Positions 7,920-16,903 of a DNA stretch of 50,974 nucleotides are shown piece after piece. The notes below the pieces were generated by a model. The model was not told the origin of the DNA. It made no database searches and was given only the letters and a program-made list of their open reading frames with translations. Numbering within the stretch: position 1 is the stretch's first letter; each line of letters starts with the position of its first letter. This stretch comes from JAPUDQ01 sp964552765. GTDB taxonomy: Bacteria; Patescibacteriota; Saccharimonadia; Saccharimonadales; Saccharimonadaceae. The position numbers and the translations under genes were made by a program. The stretch spans positions 1 to 50,974 of the forward strand of contig CAZKIA010000002.1 of the NCBI GenBank assembly GCA_964552765.1. Direction: 5' to 3'.

Positions 7920-8633
7920 TTATAATACTTCCTCTAACATCGCTCCGGTATGACGCACTAGCCGCATCACCCGCGCATAGTCTTGTCGGGTTGGCCCCAG
8001 CACACCAATATAACTGCGGTCACTATAGGGTGAACGAAACCGGCTGATGATCAGACTCGCTTCAGACGTTTTACCGACAGGGTTTTCAGCACCAATAAAC
8101 ACATTCAGTGGCTCATTCGGCGCGGCCTCACGTAGCCACGGCTCGAGATTATCCAGCAAGCGAGCTACTTGCTGAACATTATGCGAGCTATCGACAAACT
8201 CCGGCTGTGAAAAGAGATTCGCCATCCCACTCATATAGAGCTGATCACCGATTGTCGCCAGGCCAAGATTATGTGTCAACTCCACCAGGCTATCAACCGC
8301 GCTCCGAATCGCTCGATCGGTTCGGTCGGTATGTGTCGCTACGCGAGCATCGATTGCTCGTGTGCCACGATCGAGCATCTTTGGCTCTTCATAACTATCA
8401 AGCTCACTAAGCTGATTTACATAATATCGATAACCTTTGTCGGTAGGAATACGTCCCGCACTAGTATGCGGCTGCATAATATATCCAGCCAGTTCGAGCT
8501 GTGCCATATCACTGCGAATTGTGGCACTACTGACACCAAATAGCTTTGCGAGGGTAATACTGCCAACTGGCACAGCAATTTCAGCATATTGCTCAATGAT
8601 AGCGGTCAGTAGTTTGGCTTGGCGCTCTGTCAT
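7920..8633 (-). CDS. hrcA: Heat-inducible transcription repressor HrcA, short form
   Basis: I place the start at 8633 (MTERQAKLL), not at 8660, because the promoter -10 box lies at 8641-8646 and a start at 8660 would be upstream of the RNA start. The 237-residue product has the N-terminal winged helix (TLAKLFGVSSATIRSDMAQL) and wing AGRIPTDKGYRYYV, then a shortened core and the conserved C-terminal segment ending GVLGPTRQDYARVMRLVRH. Typical HrcA is about 340 residues, so much of the inserted dimerization region is missing. It should bind the CIRCE sites in this window, including its own (autoregulation). The mRNA appears leaderless. Confidence 0.95.
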   Translation of the reverse strand: MTERQAKLLTAIIEQYAEIAVPVGSITLAKLFGVSSATIRSDMAQLELAGYIMQPHTSAGRIPTDKGYRYYVNQLSELDSYEEPKMLDRGTRAIDARVATHTDRTDRAIRSAVDSLVELTHNLGLATIGDQLYMSGMANLFSQPEFVDSSHNVQQVARLLDNLEPWLREAAPNEPLNVFIGAENPVGKTSEASLIISRFRSPYSDRSYIGVLGPTRQDYARVMRLVRHTGAMLEEVL

Positions 8634-8640
8634 ACTATGA

Positions 8641-8680
8641 ATTATAGCGTGACTTGGCACTCTGCGTCAATGAGTGCTAA
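8641..8680 (-). promoter_or_regulatory. hrcA promoter with CIRCE operator
   Basis: On the minus strand TTAGCACTC-N9-GAGTGCCAA (8654-8680) has one mismatch to CIRCE. TTGACG (8665-8670) lies in its spacer, 18 bp from TATAAT (8641-8646). The -10 is 7 nt from the hrcA ATG, so RNA should start at or next to the ATG. Confidence 0.9.
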
Positions 8681-8685
8681 AAATG

Positions 8686-8746
8686 CTAGTCACGCTTGAG
8701 CATGACAGTAAACGCTTCAGCAGGGATATCAATTTTGCCAAACCGT
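8686..8746 (-). repeat. 61-bp duplicate of the lepA 3' end
   Basis: Positions 8686-8746 match 8867-8927 exactly. The latter is the last 20 codons of lepA. This copy sits 120 bp beyond the lepA stop and has no gene body attached, so it is a partial duplication. Confidence 0.95.
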
Positions 8747-8866
8747 ACATAAACTTAAGGAGGGGCATGCCCTCCGCTTGTTTGGTGAAATAAATTCACA
8801 AAACTACGCTCCTCCCCCCTAAAGCATCATGCACAGTGCATGATGATGAAACGGCTTGCGAGCATA
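8747..8866. repeat. Palindrome-rich spacer between the lepA repeats
   Basis: This 120-bp segment holds GGAGGGGCATGCCCTCC (8760-8776 region) and the inverted pair CATCATGCAC / GTGCATGATG (8826-8845 region), plus GTGAA-TAAA-TTCAC. One of these hairpins may end lepA transcription, although no long U-tract follows. No coding sequence was seen. Confidence 0.6.
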
Positions 8867-10645
8867 CTAGTCACGCTTGAGCATGACAGTAAACGCTTCA
8901 GCAGGGATATCAATTTTGCCAAACCGTTTCATACGCTTTTTACCTTTGGCTTGTTTGGCGAGAACTTTTTTCTTGCGGGAGACATCACCGCCATAGAGTC
9001 CGGTTGTGACATCTTTGCGAAAGGCACTCAGATCTTCACGAGCGATAAACCGCGCCCCAATTGCGGCCTGCAACGGTACCTGAAAATTCTGCCGCGGTAT
9101 CACTTCTTTGAGTTTCTTCGTGACTTCACGCCCCAAGGCCTGTGATTCACTACGGTGCGTCATGAGTGACAATGCATCAACGATTTCCCCCGCCACGTAG
9201 AAGTCCACCCGCACTAAATCTTCAGCCCGGTACCCATCCAGCTCATAGTTGAAACTGCCGTATCCGCTCGTGACGCTTTTTAGTTGATCATAAAAATCAG
9301 TCAACAAATTCGCCAGTGGCGCTTCAAAACTAATCAACGCCCGCGCATCGATATAACTCAAATTTTTCTGCAACCCGCGCTTTGCCACAATCAGTTGGAT
9401 CACGCCCCCTACGTATTCTTGCGGCACGACAATTTCACCGCGGATCCACGGCTCACAAATCTCGGCAATCTTGCTCACGTCAGGAAGCTCACTAGCACTT
9501 TTAATATCGATCCGTTCACCACTCGTCATTGTCACCTCGTAGTCAGTACTCGGATTAGTCACAACAAGATCGAGATTGTATTCTCGCTCCAATCGTTCAC
9601 GAATAATATCCATATGCAGTAATCCCAAAAACCCTATACGCACGCCAAAGCCTAATACTGGTGAATTCTCTGGCTCAAACTGCAAGGCGCTATCGCTCAG
9701 ACTTAGTTTTTCGACCGCGTCTTTTAGGTCTTGGTAGTCTTCGTTGCTGACAGGGAAAAACCCAGCATATACAAATGGCTTCACAAGCTTATACCCTGGC
9801 AGTGGAGCTTGCGCCGGGGCGGTACGTATCGTGATAGTATCGCCCACTCGTGCGTCACGTGTTGTTTTAAGGTTGGTCACGATATACCCTATCTCACCCG
9901 TGTCGATCGAGGCTTCGGCTTTCATGGTTGGACTTAGTGCACCGACTTCAAGCGCTATTCCGCGTGCATTCGTCGCGATCATTTGGATCTCATCAGATTT
10001 TTTAAGCATTCCATCAATAACCCGTGCATACAATATCACTCCACGATAATCATCATAATAACTATCAAATATCAGCGCTCGTGTCGGTGCAGTATCATCA
10101 CCAGCTGGCGGCGGTACTTGGTCAATAATTGCATCGAGCACATCAGTTACGCCATCGCCAGTTTTGGCACTAATCTTCAAAATATCATCTTCAGAACAGC
10201 CCAGTAAGTTTATTATCTCTGCGCTTACCCGTGGTACATCAGCTGCTGGCAAGTCAATTTTATTCAAGACTGGAATGATCCGCAGATCAGCTTCAAGCGC
10301 CAGATAAACATTGGCAAGCGTCTGCGCCTGGATACCTTGACTGGCATCTACCACCAACACTGCCCCCTCACAAGCTTGCAAACTCCGTGACACTTCATAG
10401 CTAAAATCGACATGTCCTGGCGTATCAATGAGATTCAGATCAATATCGCGATAACGCATACGCACTGGTGCAAGCTTGATCGTGATACCTTTTTCTCGCT
10501 CGAGATCCATACTGTCAAGCAACTGTGATTTCATATCGCGTTTTTCGACCGTGTGCGTCAATTCCATCATGCGATCAGCCAGCGTACTCTTGCCGTGATC
10601 GATATGCGCAATGATACAAAAATTACGAATACTTGCCTGTTTCAT
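8867..10645 (-). CDS. lepA: Elongation factor 4 (LepA), ribosomal back-translocase GTPase
   Basis: The 592-residue product is full length for LepA. It starts with the G1 loop AHIDHGKST (13-21), then DTPGHVDF (G3) and NKIDLP (G4). Domains II-III and the LepA-specific C-terminal domain follow, with GYGSFNYELDGYR and the basic end RKKKVLAKQAKGKKRMK. The family acts on stalled or mistranslocated ribosomes. The ATG overlaps the murJ stop (ATGA), so lepA is translationally coupled to murJ. Its last 61 bp are duplicated downstream. Confidence 0.98.
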   Translation of the reverse strand: MKQASIRNFCIIAHIDHGKSTLADRMMELTHTVEKRDMKSQLLDSMDLEREKGITIKLAPVRMRYRDIDLNLIDTPGHVDFSYEVSRSLQACEGAVLVVDASQGIQAQTLANVYLALEADLRIIPVLNKIDLPAADVPRVSAEIINLLGCSEDDILKISAKTGDGVTDVLDAIIDQVPPPAGDDTAPTRALIFDSYYDDYRGVILYARVIDGMLKKSDEIQMIATNARGIALEVGALSPTMKAEASIDTGEIGYIVTNLKTTRDARVGDTITIRTAPAQAPLPGYKLVKPFVYAGFFPVSNEDYQDLKDAVEKLSLSDSALQFEPENSPVLGFGVRIGFLGLLHMDIIRERLEREYNLDLVVTNPSTDYEVTMTSGERIDIKSASELPDVSKIAEICEPWIRGEIVVPQEYVGGVIQLIVAKRGLQKNLSYIDARALISFEAPLANLLTDFYDQLKSVTSGYGSFNYELDGYRAEDLVRVDFYVAGEIVDALSLMTHRSESQALGREVTKKLKEVIPRQNFQVPLQAAIGARFIAREDLSAFRKDVTTGLYGGDVSRKKKVLAKQAKGKKRMKRFGKIDIPAEAFTVMLKRD

Positions 10646-12288
10646 CGTTTACCTCGTAGTTGTGTGTATAGTACCTGCTGCATTTTGGAGAGCACAACAT
10701 CTGCTTCGCGAAGATGAAATACTTTACACAACGTAACATATATTGCCAACCCCACCATTACGATAAAGGCGAACTTTGGAAACGTCGCAGCAAAACTCTG
10801 ATCCGTCACGGCGAGCTCAAAGATCTTGACTGTTTGAAATGTCACGATTGCCGTGCCGATAGATGCGACAGCCATGAGTACTAATGCTCGCTGCATCACA
10901 GCATCAAATAGTCCTTTGATCCGGCGCGAAATCACCGTGAATAATATCACCACCTCTACCGCCGCTACGATTGATTGTGCCCAGGCGAGGCCGTAAATTC
11001 CCCAGTTAAATTGCATAGTAAATAGTACCGCCAAAAATATATTAAGCCCAATCGTAAACAGAGAAATCTTCAGTGGAGTTTTCGTGTCTTGCTGAGCATA
11101 AAACGCCCGCGAGGCGATATGATAGACCGCACGAAATAGAATCGCGATCGTGAGAATACCCAATGTTGACGCCACAATCGAGTTACCACCATTGAACAAA
11201 AAGTTCGCCAAATAGCCACGGGCAAAATACGCGATGACTGCTGTCGGCATTGCCAACCACACGATTACTCTTAGGATCGTTTGTAATTCTTTCTTAAACA
11301 AGTCAGGGCGGCCCTGGCTGAGACGCTCGGTCATCTGCGGAAACGCTGCCGTACTAATTGCCACGCCAATGAGCGTTACTGGCACCATGTGCAGCGTCAA
11401 GGCTTGCTGATAAAACCGGATTGTGCCCCGCGCCATGTGCGATGCTAGACTTGTCTCGACGAGGCTATTGATATAGTCAACACCTTGATCAAGCGAACGC
11501 GCAGGCAGCAAGCTTAGCACGGTACGAAAGCCTTTGTTTTGCCAGGCAATTTTAAATCGATAATCAAACCCCATGCCGATCAATCCCAGCGCACTCACGA
11601 TCAACTGCATAATACTACCGAGCACCACGCCCAGCGCTACCCCCATGATTCCGCCCTCAAATATCTGTACCCCAAAAATCGAAATACCGTTGGTAAATAC
11701 CGTGATACCGATAATAATCCCGATGTTATAAATAAGCGGCGCCAGCGCAAAAAACGTAAATCGCCCAATTGCCTGCTGCATACTCGCAATCACACTCGCC
11801 ACTGCAAAGATGAACGGGTTCACGGCAATCACCCGCATCATACTTACCGCAAGTCCATGCCCGCTGTCATCAAGTCCCGGCCAAATAACTCGTACCAATA
11901 TATCAGCAAAAAGGATAATGACGACGCTCACAATGAGCGTCAGTAACGCCATAAAATTAATCATGCTATAGCTCAGCCGCCAGGCCGACCATTTGTTTCC
12001 GGCGCCTAATCGCTCATTAAAAACCGGAATAAACGTGACACTCAATGCCCCACTGGTCAGCAAAAAGAACATAAAATCCGGGATGATAAAGGCCACGGTA
12101 TAGGCATCAAGTCCGACCGGATAGCTGCTATAGGTACTATTAAGCAGACGATCGCGAAACAGTCCTAGTAGGCTCGCTAGCAGGCTTGACCCAGCCAGCA
12201 GAGCCGCTGCTGCTTTGATTGGCAGCCTGGTATTGGCGCGATTCATAGCGCTTCTGACTCGGCTGATTGGACGAGGTTTTTTCTCCAT
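10642..12288 (-). CDS. murJ: Lipid II flippase MurJ (MviN)
   Basis: The 548-residue product is a polytopic membrane protein with about 14 hydrophobic segments after a basic N-terminus. MurJ/MviN landmarks include LGLFRDRLL near the first helix, AFIIPDFMFFLLTSGALSVTFIP, and AFPQMTERLSQG with the following RASRAFYAQQDTKTPLK segment. It moves the peptidoglycan precursor lipid II across the membrane, supplying PBPs such as the one at 43.7 kb. The gene follows ftsH by 20 bp and overlaps lepA by 4 bp. Its AAAGGA Shine-Dalgarno sequence lies within a small inverted repeat that could fold over it. Confidence 0.96.
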   Translation of the reverse strand: MEKKPRPISRVRSAMNRANTRLPIKAAAALLAGSSLLASLLGLFRDRLLNSTYSSYPVGLDAYTVAFIIPDFMFFLLTSGALSVTFIPVFNERLGAGNKWSAWRLSYSMINFMALLTLIVSVVIILFADILVRVIWPGLDDSGHGLAVSMMRVIAVNPFIFAVASVIASMQQAIGRFTFFALAPLIYNIGIIIGITVFTNGISIFGVQIFEGGIMGVALGVVLGSIMQLIVSALGLIGMGFDYRFKIAWQNKGFRTVLSLLPARSLDQGVDYINSLVETSLASHMARGTIRFYQQALTLHMVPVTLIGVAISTAAFPQMTERLSQGRPDLFKKELQTILRVIVWLAMPTAVIAYFARGYLANFLFNGGNSIVASTLGILTIAILFRAVYHIASRAFYAQQDTKTPLKISLFTIGLNIFLAVLFTMQFNWGIYGLAWAQSIVAAVEVVILFTVISRRIKGLFDAVMQRALVLMAVASIGTAIVTFQTVKIFELAVTDQSFAATFPKFAFIVMVGLAIYVTLCKVFHLREADVVLSKMQQVLYTQLRGKR

Positions 12289-12308
12289 ATCCTTTTTTAA
12301 AAAGGACG

Positions 12309-14180
12309 CTAATACAATGCTGCGCTATGCGGCAAAGACGCGCTCTTTAGGAGCTCCTTGACTCTCTTTTCATCGACAGTTTCTTCCTTGAGAAGTGCTG
12401 CGGCTAATTCATCGAGCTGTTTGCGGTTGTGAGTGATCACCAACTCAGCACGCTTGGCGGCTTCTTTGATAAGCGTCTCCACTTCGTCATCAATCATCTT
12501 GGCGGTGTCTTCACTATACGGACGCTCGTGCACCATACGATCAAACACCATACCACCATTGTCCTCATGAAACACCTGGTCGCGCAATGTGCTACCCATA
12601 CCTTGTTCGATCACCATGTTACGGGCTATCTCGGTTGCTTTACGCAAATCCGACCCGGCACCTGTTGTCACGCGATCATCACCAAAGACAACCTTTTCAG
12701 CAACGCGCCCACCAAGTGCTCGCGCCAAAACATCTTTGAACTCAATAATGCTCGTATACATTTTATCTTCTGGCGGCAAGAACCATGTCACACCGCCGGT
12801 GCCACCACGCGGGATAATGGTGACTTTGTGCACGGGATCACTATCCGGTAGCACGTGACCAACAATCGCGTGTCCTGCCTCATGATAGGCAGTCAATTTC
12901 TTGTCGGCATCGTTCATAATCTTGGCTTTACGTTCTGGGCCAATCGAAACTTTCTCGAGCGCTTCAGTGATATCAGCGTTATTGATAACTTTACGATTTG
13001 CTCGAGCGGCCTTGATCGCTGCTTCATTCACAATGTTCGCCAGATCTGCACCAGAGCTCCCGGCCGTCTTAGCCGCAAGCGCACCAACATCAACTGATTG
13101 ATCCATTGGCTTGTCTTTCATATGAACACGAATGATTGCTTCACGATCTTTACGATCGGGCAGATCAATATTGACGCGGCGATCAAACCGACCAGGGCGC
13201 AGGAGGGCTGGATCAAGCACATCGGCGCGGTTGGTTGCGGCAAGTACAATTACATTGGTACCGGTCTCGAAACCATCCATCTCGACCAGTATTTGGTTGA
13301 GTGTTTGCTCGCGCTCATCGTGTCCACCACCCATGCCACTACCACGACGGCGACCAACTGCATCGATCTCGTCGATAAAGATAATACATGGAGCATTCTT
13401 TTTAGCTTTTTCAAACAAATCACGCACACGCGATGCACCTACACCGACAAACATCTCCACAAACTCACTTCCCGAAATTGAGAAGAACGGCACACCTGCT
13501 TCACCGGCAACGGCCCGAGCGAGCATGGTTTTACCGGTTCCTGGAGGGCCCACCAGCAGGACACCTTTTGGTATACGAGCCTTTACATCAGCAAACTTCT
13601 TCGGGTGCTTCAGAAAATCAACAACCTCTACCAAGTCTTCTTTGGTTTCATCACTTCCCGCGATATCATCAAAGACAACTTTTTCTTTGTCGCTGCCATA
13701 TAATTTGGCGCGACTTTTTCCAAAGCCCATTGCTTGGTTACTCTGACCTTGGGCCTGACGAAACATAAAGAGGAATAACCCACCGATCAGTAGCACCGGC
13801 AAGAAAATACTCAGCAGATTCATAAATGTCGTGCCTGTCTCAGATGGTGTCTTAAACTGTACTTCGGCCTTGGTATCTTTGTTGAGGCCCTGCTCGTAGA
13901 TCGAGCCTTCACCGATAAGCGTCTTCTCAGTGGCTTTCATAGTGTCGTTTTCGCCCTTTGGCATGACATACACGGTACGCCCCTCGACAATCAGCTTGCC
14001 AATCTCGCCTTTGTTTGCCCGAGTATAGACGTCATTCCATGACTTTTCAGGTATCTTGCCAGGTTGAACGACCATAGAGATAACAAAAATTGCCAGCAAA
14101 AATAGTGACGCCCAAAATAGCGAGGCACGGATTGCGTTTGATTTATTTGGAACGGGATTCTTAGGACGCTTTAAAGCCAT
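12309..14180 (-). CDS. ftsH: ATP-dependent zinc metalloprotease FtsH
   Basis: The 623-residue membrane AAA+ protease has two N-terminal membrane segments (about 20-38 and 118-140) around a short extracytoplasmic domain. The AAA module has Walker A GPPGTGKT (211-218), Walker B IIFIDEID (266-273) and the second region of homology with the arginine finger (ATNRADVLDPALLRPGRFDR, 315-334). The zinc-binding HEAGH motif is at 433-437. It degrades misfolded membrane proteins and regulators. The Shine-Dalgarno sequence is AAAAGGAAA. The gene is placed between tilS (41 bp upstream) and murJ on the same strand. Confidence 0.99.
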   Translation of the reverse strand: MALKRPKNPVPNKSNAIRASLFWASLFLLAIFVISMVVQPGKIPEKSWNDVYTRANKGEIGKLIVEGRTVYVMPKGENDTMKATEKTLIGEGSIYEQGLNKDTKAEVQFKTPSETGTTFMNLLSIFLPVLLIGGLFLFMFRQAQGQSNQAMGFGKSRAKLYGSDKEKVVFDDIAGSDETKEDLVEVVDFLKHPKKFADVKARIPKGVLLVGPPGTGKTMLARAVAGEAGVPFFSISGSEFVEMFVGVGASRVRDLFEKAKKNAPCIIFIDEIDAVGRRRGSGMGGGHDEREQTLNQILVEMDGFETGTNVIVLAATNRADVLDPALLRPGRFDRRVNIDLPDRKDREAIIRVHMKDKPMDQSVDVGALAAKTAGSSGADLANIVNEAAIKAARANRKVINNADITEALEKVSIGPERKAKIMNDADKKLTAYHEAGHAIVGHVLPDSDPVHKVTIIPRGGTGGVTWFLPPEDKMYTSIIEFKDVLARALGGRVAEKVVFGDDRVTTGAGSDLRKATEIARNMVIEQGMGSTLRDQVFHEDNGGMVFDRMVHERPYSEDTAKMIDDEVETLIKEAAKRAELVITHNRKQLDELAAALLKEETVDEKRVKELLKSASLPHSAALY

Positions 14181-14221
14181 TTAATTTCCTTTTTATAAGT
14201 AATTTCTCTCAAGACAGTTTA

Positions 14222-15112
14222 TCAGATATCAGATAGTGAGACAATCGCGCCCTGCGCCGTCGCCCGAAAGTTCATGGCGCCCTCACATAGCTGCTTGTGC
14301 GGCTTGGCCGTCAGGATAAAATGCCGAATCCTCTCCAGCGTACGCTGCTCTAGCCGACACTCACACCAATACGCGATAATCTCATGAGCTACCTCTGGAG
14401 CTATCATGGCGAGCATATATCGACTTATCACACCCTCTTTGATGCACAAGGTGGCTACTCGCCCCACCTCATCATCGATCTGAGCGGTAATGTTCACCTG
14501 GGATTTATACAGGTCAATCAGCCCTCGACGTTGTGGTGGTGTCAGGCGCGGGATCAACAGTTGACGAATATAATTTCTGAGGTATCGCACATCATCGTTT
14601 GTCTCATCCTCGCGCCAAGAAATAGCATGCTCTAGTGCATAGCGAATAATTTCTGCCTTTGAAAGTAATAGTAGCGGCCGCAGAAGTGTCGGGTGACTAC
14701 GTAGCGAGCTAAGCCCTCGCCACCCGGTACCACGCACCAAGTTAATGATCATCGTCTCGAGCACATCGTCCTGATGATGGGCGGTTATAATTGCATCGGC
14801 CTGGTGCTGATCCTGCAATTCTCGTAGCCATGCATACCGCTCGCTACGAGCGGCCTCTTCAGAGACTCCTGGCCCAAGATTGAGCGTAATTGATTCATAT
14901 TTCACCCCATAGTGCGCGGCTACTCCGCGAACCAACAATGCATCTTCATGGCTATCCTTGCGAATGCCGTGATCAACATGCGCCACAATATACTCTGCAT
15001 CGGCACCACACCCAATAGCCTGTGATCGCTCAGGGTGCATAATCATATCGAGCAGTACCATCGAATCAATACCGCCAGAAACCGCCACAATATACCGCCG
15101 CCGTGTAGACAT
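14222..15112 (-). CDS. tilS: tRNA(Ile)-lysidine synthase TilS
   Basis: The 296-residue product has the PP-loop SGGIDS (12-17) and the family segments VAHVDHGIR, ITAHHQDDVLETMIINLVRGTG, and LLRPLLLLSKAEI...DETNDD..YLRNYIR. It ligates lysine to C34 of tRNA-Ile2 (CAU), making it read AUA; such a tRNA is at 22618-22693. The protein is shorter than the E. coli enzyme (about 430), with only a reduced C-terminal part, as in many small-genome bacteria. A TATACT box (15120-15125) lies 7 nt before the ATG with no Shine-Dalgarno sequence, so the mRNA looks leaderless although the gene follows the kinase gene by only 14 bp. Confidence 0.96.
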   Translation of the reverse strand: MSTRRRYIVAVSGGIDSMVLLDMIMHPERSQAIGCGADAEYIVAHVDHGIRKDSHEDALLVRGVAAHYGVKYESITLNLGPGVSEEAARSERYAWLRELQDQHQADAIITAHHQDDVLETMIINLVRGTGWRGLSSLRSHPTLLRPLLLLSKAEIIRYALEHAISWREDETNDDVRYLRNYIRQLLIPRLTPPQRRGLIDLYKSQVNITAQIDDEVGRVATLCIKEGVISRYMLAMIAPEVAHEIIAYWCECRLEQRTLERIRHFILTAKPHKQLCEGAMNFRATAQGAIVSLSDI

Positions 15113-15126
15113 GTATTCTAGTATAG

Positions 15127-16128
15127 CTATTTTTTAGCCAGAGGCAGACTAATCGTAAACGTACTGCCCTTGCCTAGTTCGCTCTCCACACGAATCGTTG
15201 CCTTTATGGTGTCGGCAATCCGCTGAGCAATCGACAGGCCAAGTCCATGGCCCTCGACATTAGTCTTGCTACGCGATGTATCGGCTCGGTAAAATCTATC
15301 AAATATCTTTGTGGTTTCATCCGCCGACATGCCGATACCCTGATCGGCAACACGTACTTCAACTCGACCGCTCGTTGTATGAGAATCCAGCGTAATTGTT
15401 GTCTTGTTGGGACTGTATTTGATGGCATTGTCGATGACTATCGTCAGTAGGTCAGTCAGTGAAGCTTGATCGGTAAGCGCCATTACAGCACCGACATTAT
15501 TTTCAATAGCAATGCTTTTGGCTTGAGCAGGTGTAATTAAACGATTCACCGCATCGATTGCAGACTGCTCGACTGACACGGGGCCGATTGCAGTCTCCTG
15601 CTGAGCACCAAGCATGAGGAGACGCTCCGTCAACGTTTGCATGCGCTGCACTTCGTCGAGGTTACTTGTAAGCGCTACGGCATGTGAGGCTTTGGATGAT
15701 TTCTTGTCGCGCAACTCTACTTCGATCTCAGACTGCATAACAGCAAGTGGTGTCCGTAGCTCATGGGCTGCATCGGAACTAAAGCGTGCTTGGGATTCCA
15801 TCGCCTCGCGGATTGGGCGCAGTGTCCGCCTGGCCAGAAAATAACTCGCTAGTCCTCCAGACGTAATAGTGAGAATATTAAATAACACTAGATTTGTAAC
15901 TAAACTTCGATTGCTGTCTTCGATCCGCTGCTGGCGTACCGTATCAAAATCACGCTCAAGTATCATGACGATATCTTGACGCCGCGGGCCAGCGGCACGT
16001 TCAAACTCGTGCGTTGCTAGTGAGTACACAATGAAACTAAATAATATGCTCAGCACTGACAAAATCAACAAATACCACAGCGTAAGTCGCACTGTGGCTG
16101 AGTCAAACAATGATCGGTGTGTCATCAT
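15127..16128 (-). CDS. Membrane sensor histidine kinase
   Basis: The 333-residue kinase has two membrane segments (about 14-37 and 78-98) around a short extracytoplasmic loop of about 40 residues, then a short HAMP-like stretch. The H-box is FSSDAAHELRTPL, with the phospho-accepting His. The ATPase part shows the N-box (IVIDNAIKYSP), the G1 box (ADQGIGM), the F-box (FDRFYRAD) and the G2 box (GHGLGLSIA). It should phosphorylate the response regulator encoded just upstream; the two genes overlap by 4 bp (ATGA). The input signal is unknown, and the small sensor loop suggests an envelope or membrane stimulus. Confidence 0.96.
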   Translation of the reverse strand: MMTHRSLFDSATVRLTLWYLLILSVLSILFSFIVYSLATHEFERAAGPRRQDIVMILERDFDTVRQQRIEDSNRSLVTNLVLFNILTITSGGLASYFLARRTLRPIREAMESQARFSSDAAHELRTPLAVMQSEIEVELRDKKSSKASHAVALTSNLDEVQRMQTLTERLLMLGAQQETAIGPVSVEQSAIDAVNRLITPAQAKSIAIENNVGAVMALTDQASLTDLLTIVIDNAIKYSPNKTTITLDSHTTSGRVEVRVADQGIGMSADETTKIFDRFYRADTSRSKTNVEGHGLGLSIAQRIADTIKATIRVESELGKGSTFTISLPLAKK

Positions 16129-16802
16129 GCCTCTATTTTATACCCGAAGCCTCGGACGGTCTGGATCAGTGGTGCATCATGCTCAAACGGTTTGTCGATC
16201 TTATTGCGCAGATACCCAATATACGCCTCGACCGTATTTGGCAGTACGTCACTATCAAAGTCCCATACGTGGTTGATGATATTTGTCTTGCTCAGTACTC
16301 GCCCTGGGTTACGCATAAGGTACTCTAGCAGGGCAAACTCGGTCTGTGTTAGATCAATCTTTGTGTTCTGGCGCTTCACTTCATAACTAATCGTATCGAG
16401 CGATAGATCACCCACCTGTAAAATATTACCGAGCACTTGTTGCGGGCGGCGCATCAACGCACGAATTCGTGCCAGTAGCTCCTCAAAACTAAATGGCTTT
16501 GTGAGATAATCATCGGCCCCGGCATTGAGTCCTGCCACGCGATCACGAATTTGCGCTTTGGCAGTGAGCATAAGTATTGGCGTCTTATTACCAGAGCGAC
16601 GGAGTTTCTCGCAGATCTCAACTCCGTCCATCCCCCCAGGCAACATTCGATCCAGCACGATCACGTCGTAGTCATCACCCTCGGCAGCCGCTAGTCCACT
16701 CGGCCCATCTTCGCAAATCTCCACCACAGCTTTTTCTTGCTCGAGCCCTAGGCGCACTGCTCGCGCAATTTTATACTCGTCCTCGATAATCAATATCTTC
16801 AT
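16125..16802 (-). CDS. OmpR/PhoB-family response regulator
   Basis: The 225-residue product has a receiver domain with acidic pocket residues (IIEDE, 5-9), the phosphorylated Asp51 (VIVLDRMLPG) and the Thr/Lys switch (LTAKAQ; LTKPFS). The C-terminal winged helix (about 127-224) has TQTEFALLEYLMRNPGRVLS and TVEAYIGYLRNKI...IQTVRGFGYKI, typical of OmpR/PhoB. It is the first gene of an operon with the sensor kinase. The -10 TACTAT (16810-16815) lies 7 nt before the ATG and no Shine-Dalgarno sequence is present, so the mRNA is probably leaderless. Its targets are not identifiable here. Confidence 0.97.
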   Translation of the reverse strand: MKILIIEDEYKIARAVRLGLEQEKAVVEICEDGPSGLAAAEGDDYDVIVLDRMLPGGMDGVEICEKLRRSGNKTPILMLTAKAQIRDRVAGLNAGADDYLTKPFSFEELLARIRALMRRPQQVLGNILQVGDLSLDTISYEVKRQNTKIDLTQTEFALLEYLMRNPGRVLSKTNIINHVWDFDSDVLPNTVEAYIGYLRNKIDKPFEHDAPLIQTVRGFGYKIEA

Positions 16803-16849
16803 ACTATCTATAGTACGCTCTATTTCTGAGAACTGTCTGAATAAACCAT

Positions 16850-16872
16850 AACCGCCCGATACACGGGCGGTT
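16850..16872 (-). terminator. Hairpin after the 178-residue secreted-protein gene
   Basis: AACCGCCCG-TGTAT-CGGGCGGTT is a perfect 9-bp stem located 31 bp past the stop at 16904. The U-tract after it is weak (ATGGTTTATT), but its position between that gene and the response-regulator promoter fits a terminator. Confidence 0.65.
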
Positions 16873-16903
16873 AGATGGCGGGGAGTTATATAATTAAGTA
16901 GTA

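Noticed and set aside
8634..8660. Longer HrcA N-terminus starting at 8660
   Set aside because: It would start upstream of the promoter -10 box and inside the CIRCE site; the start at 8633 fits.
13132..13746. Long plus-strand frame inside ftsH
   Set aside because: It is a shadow of the AAA+ domain coding strand.
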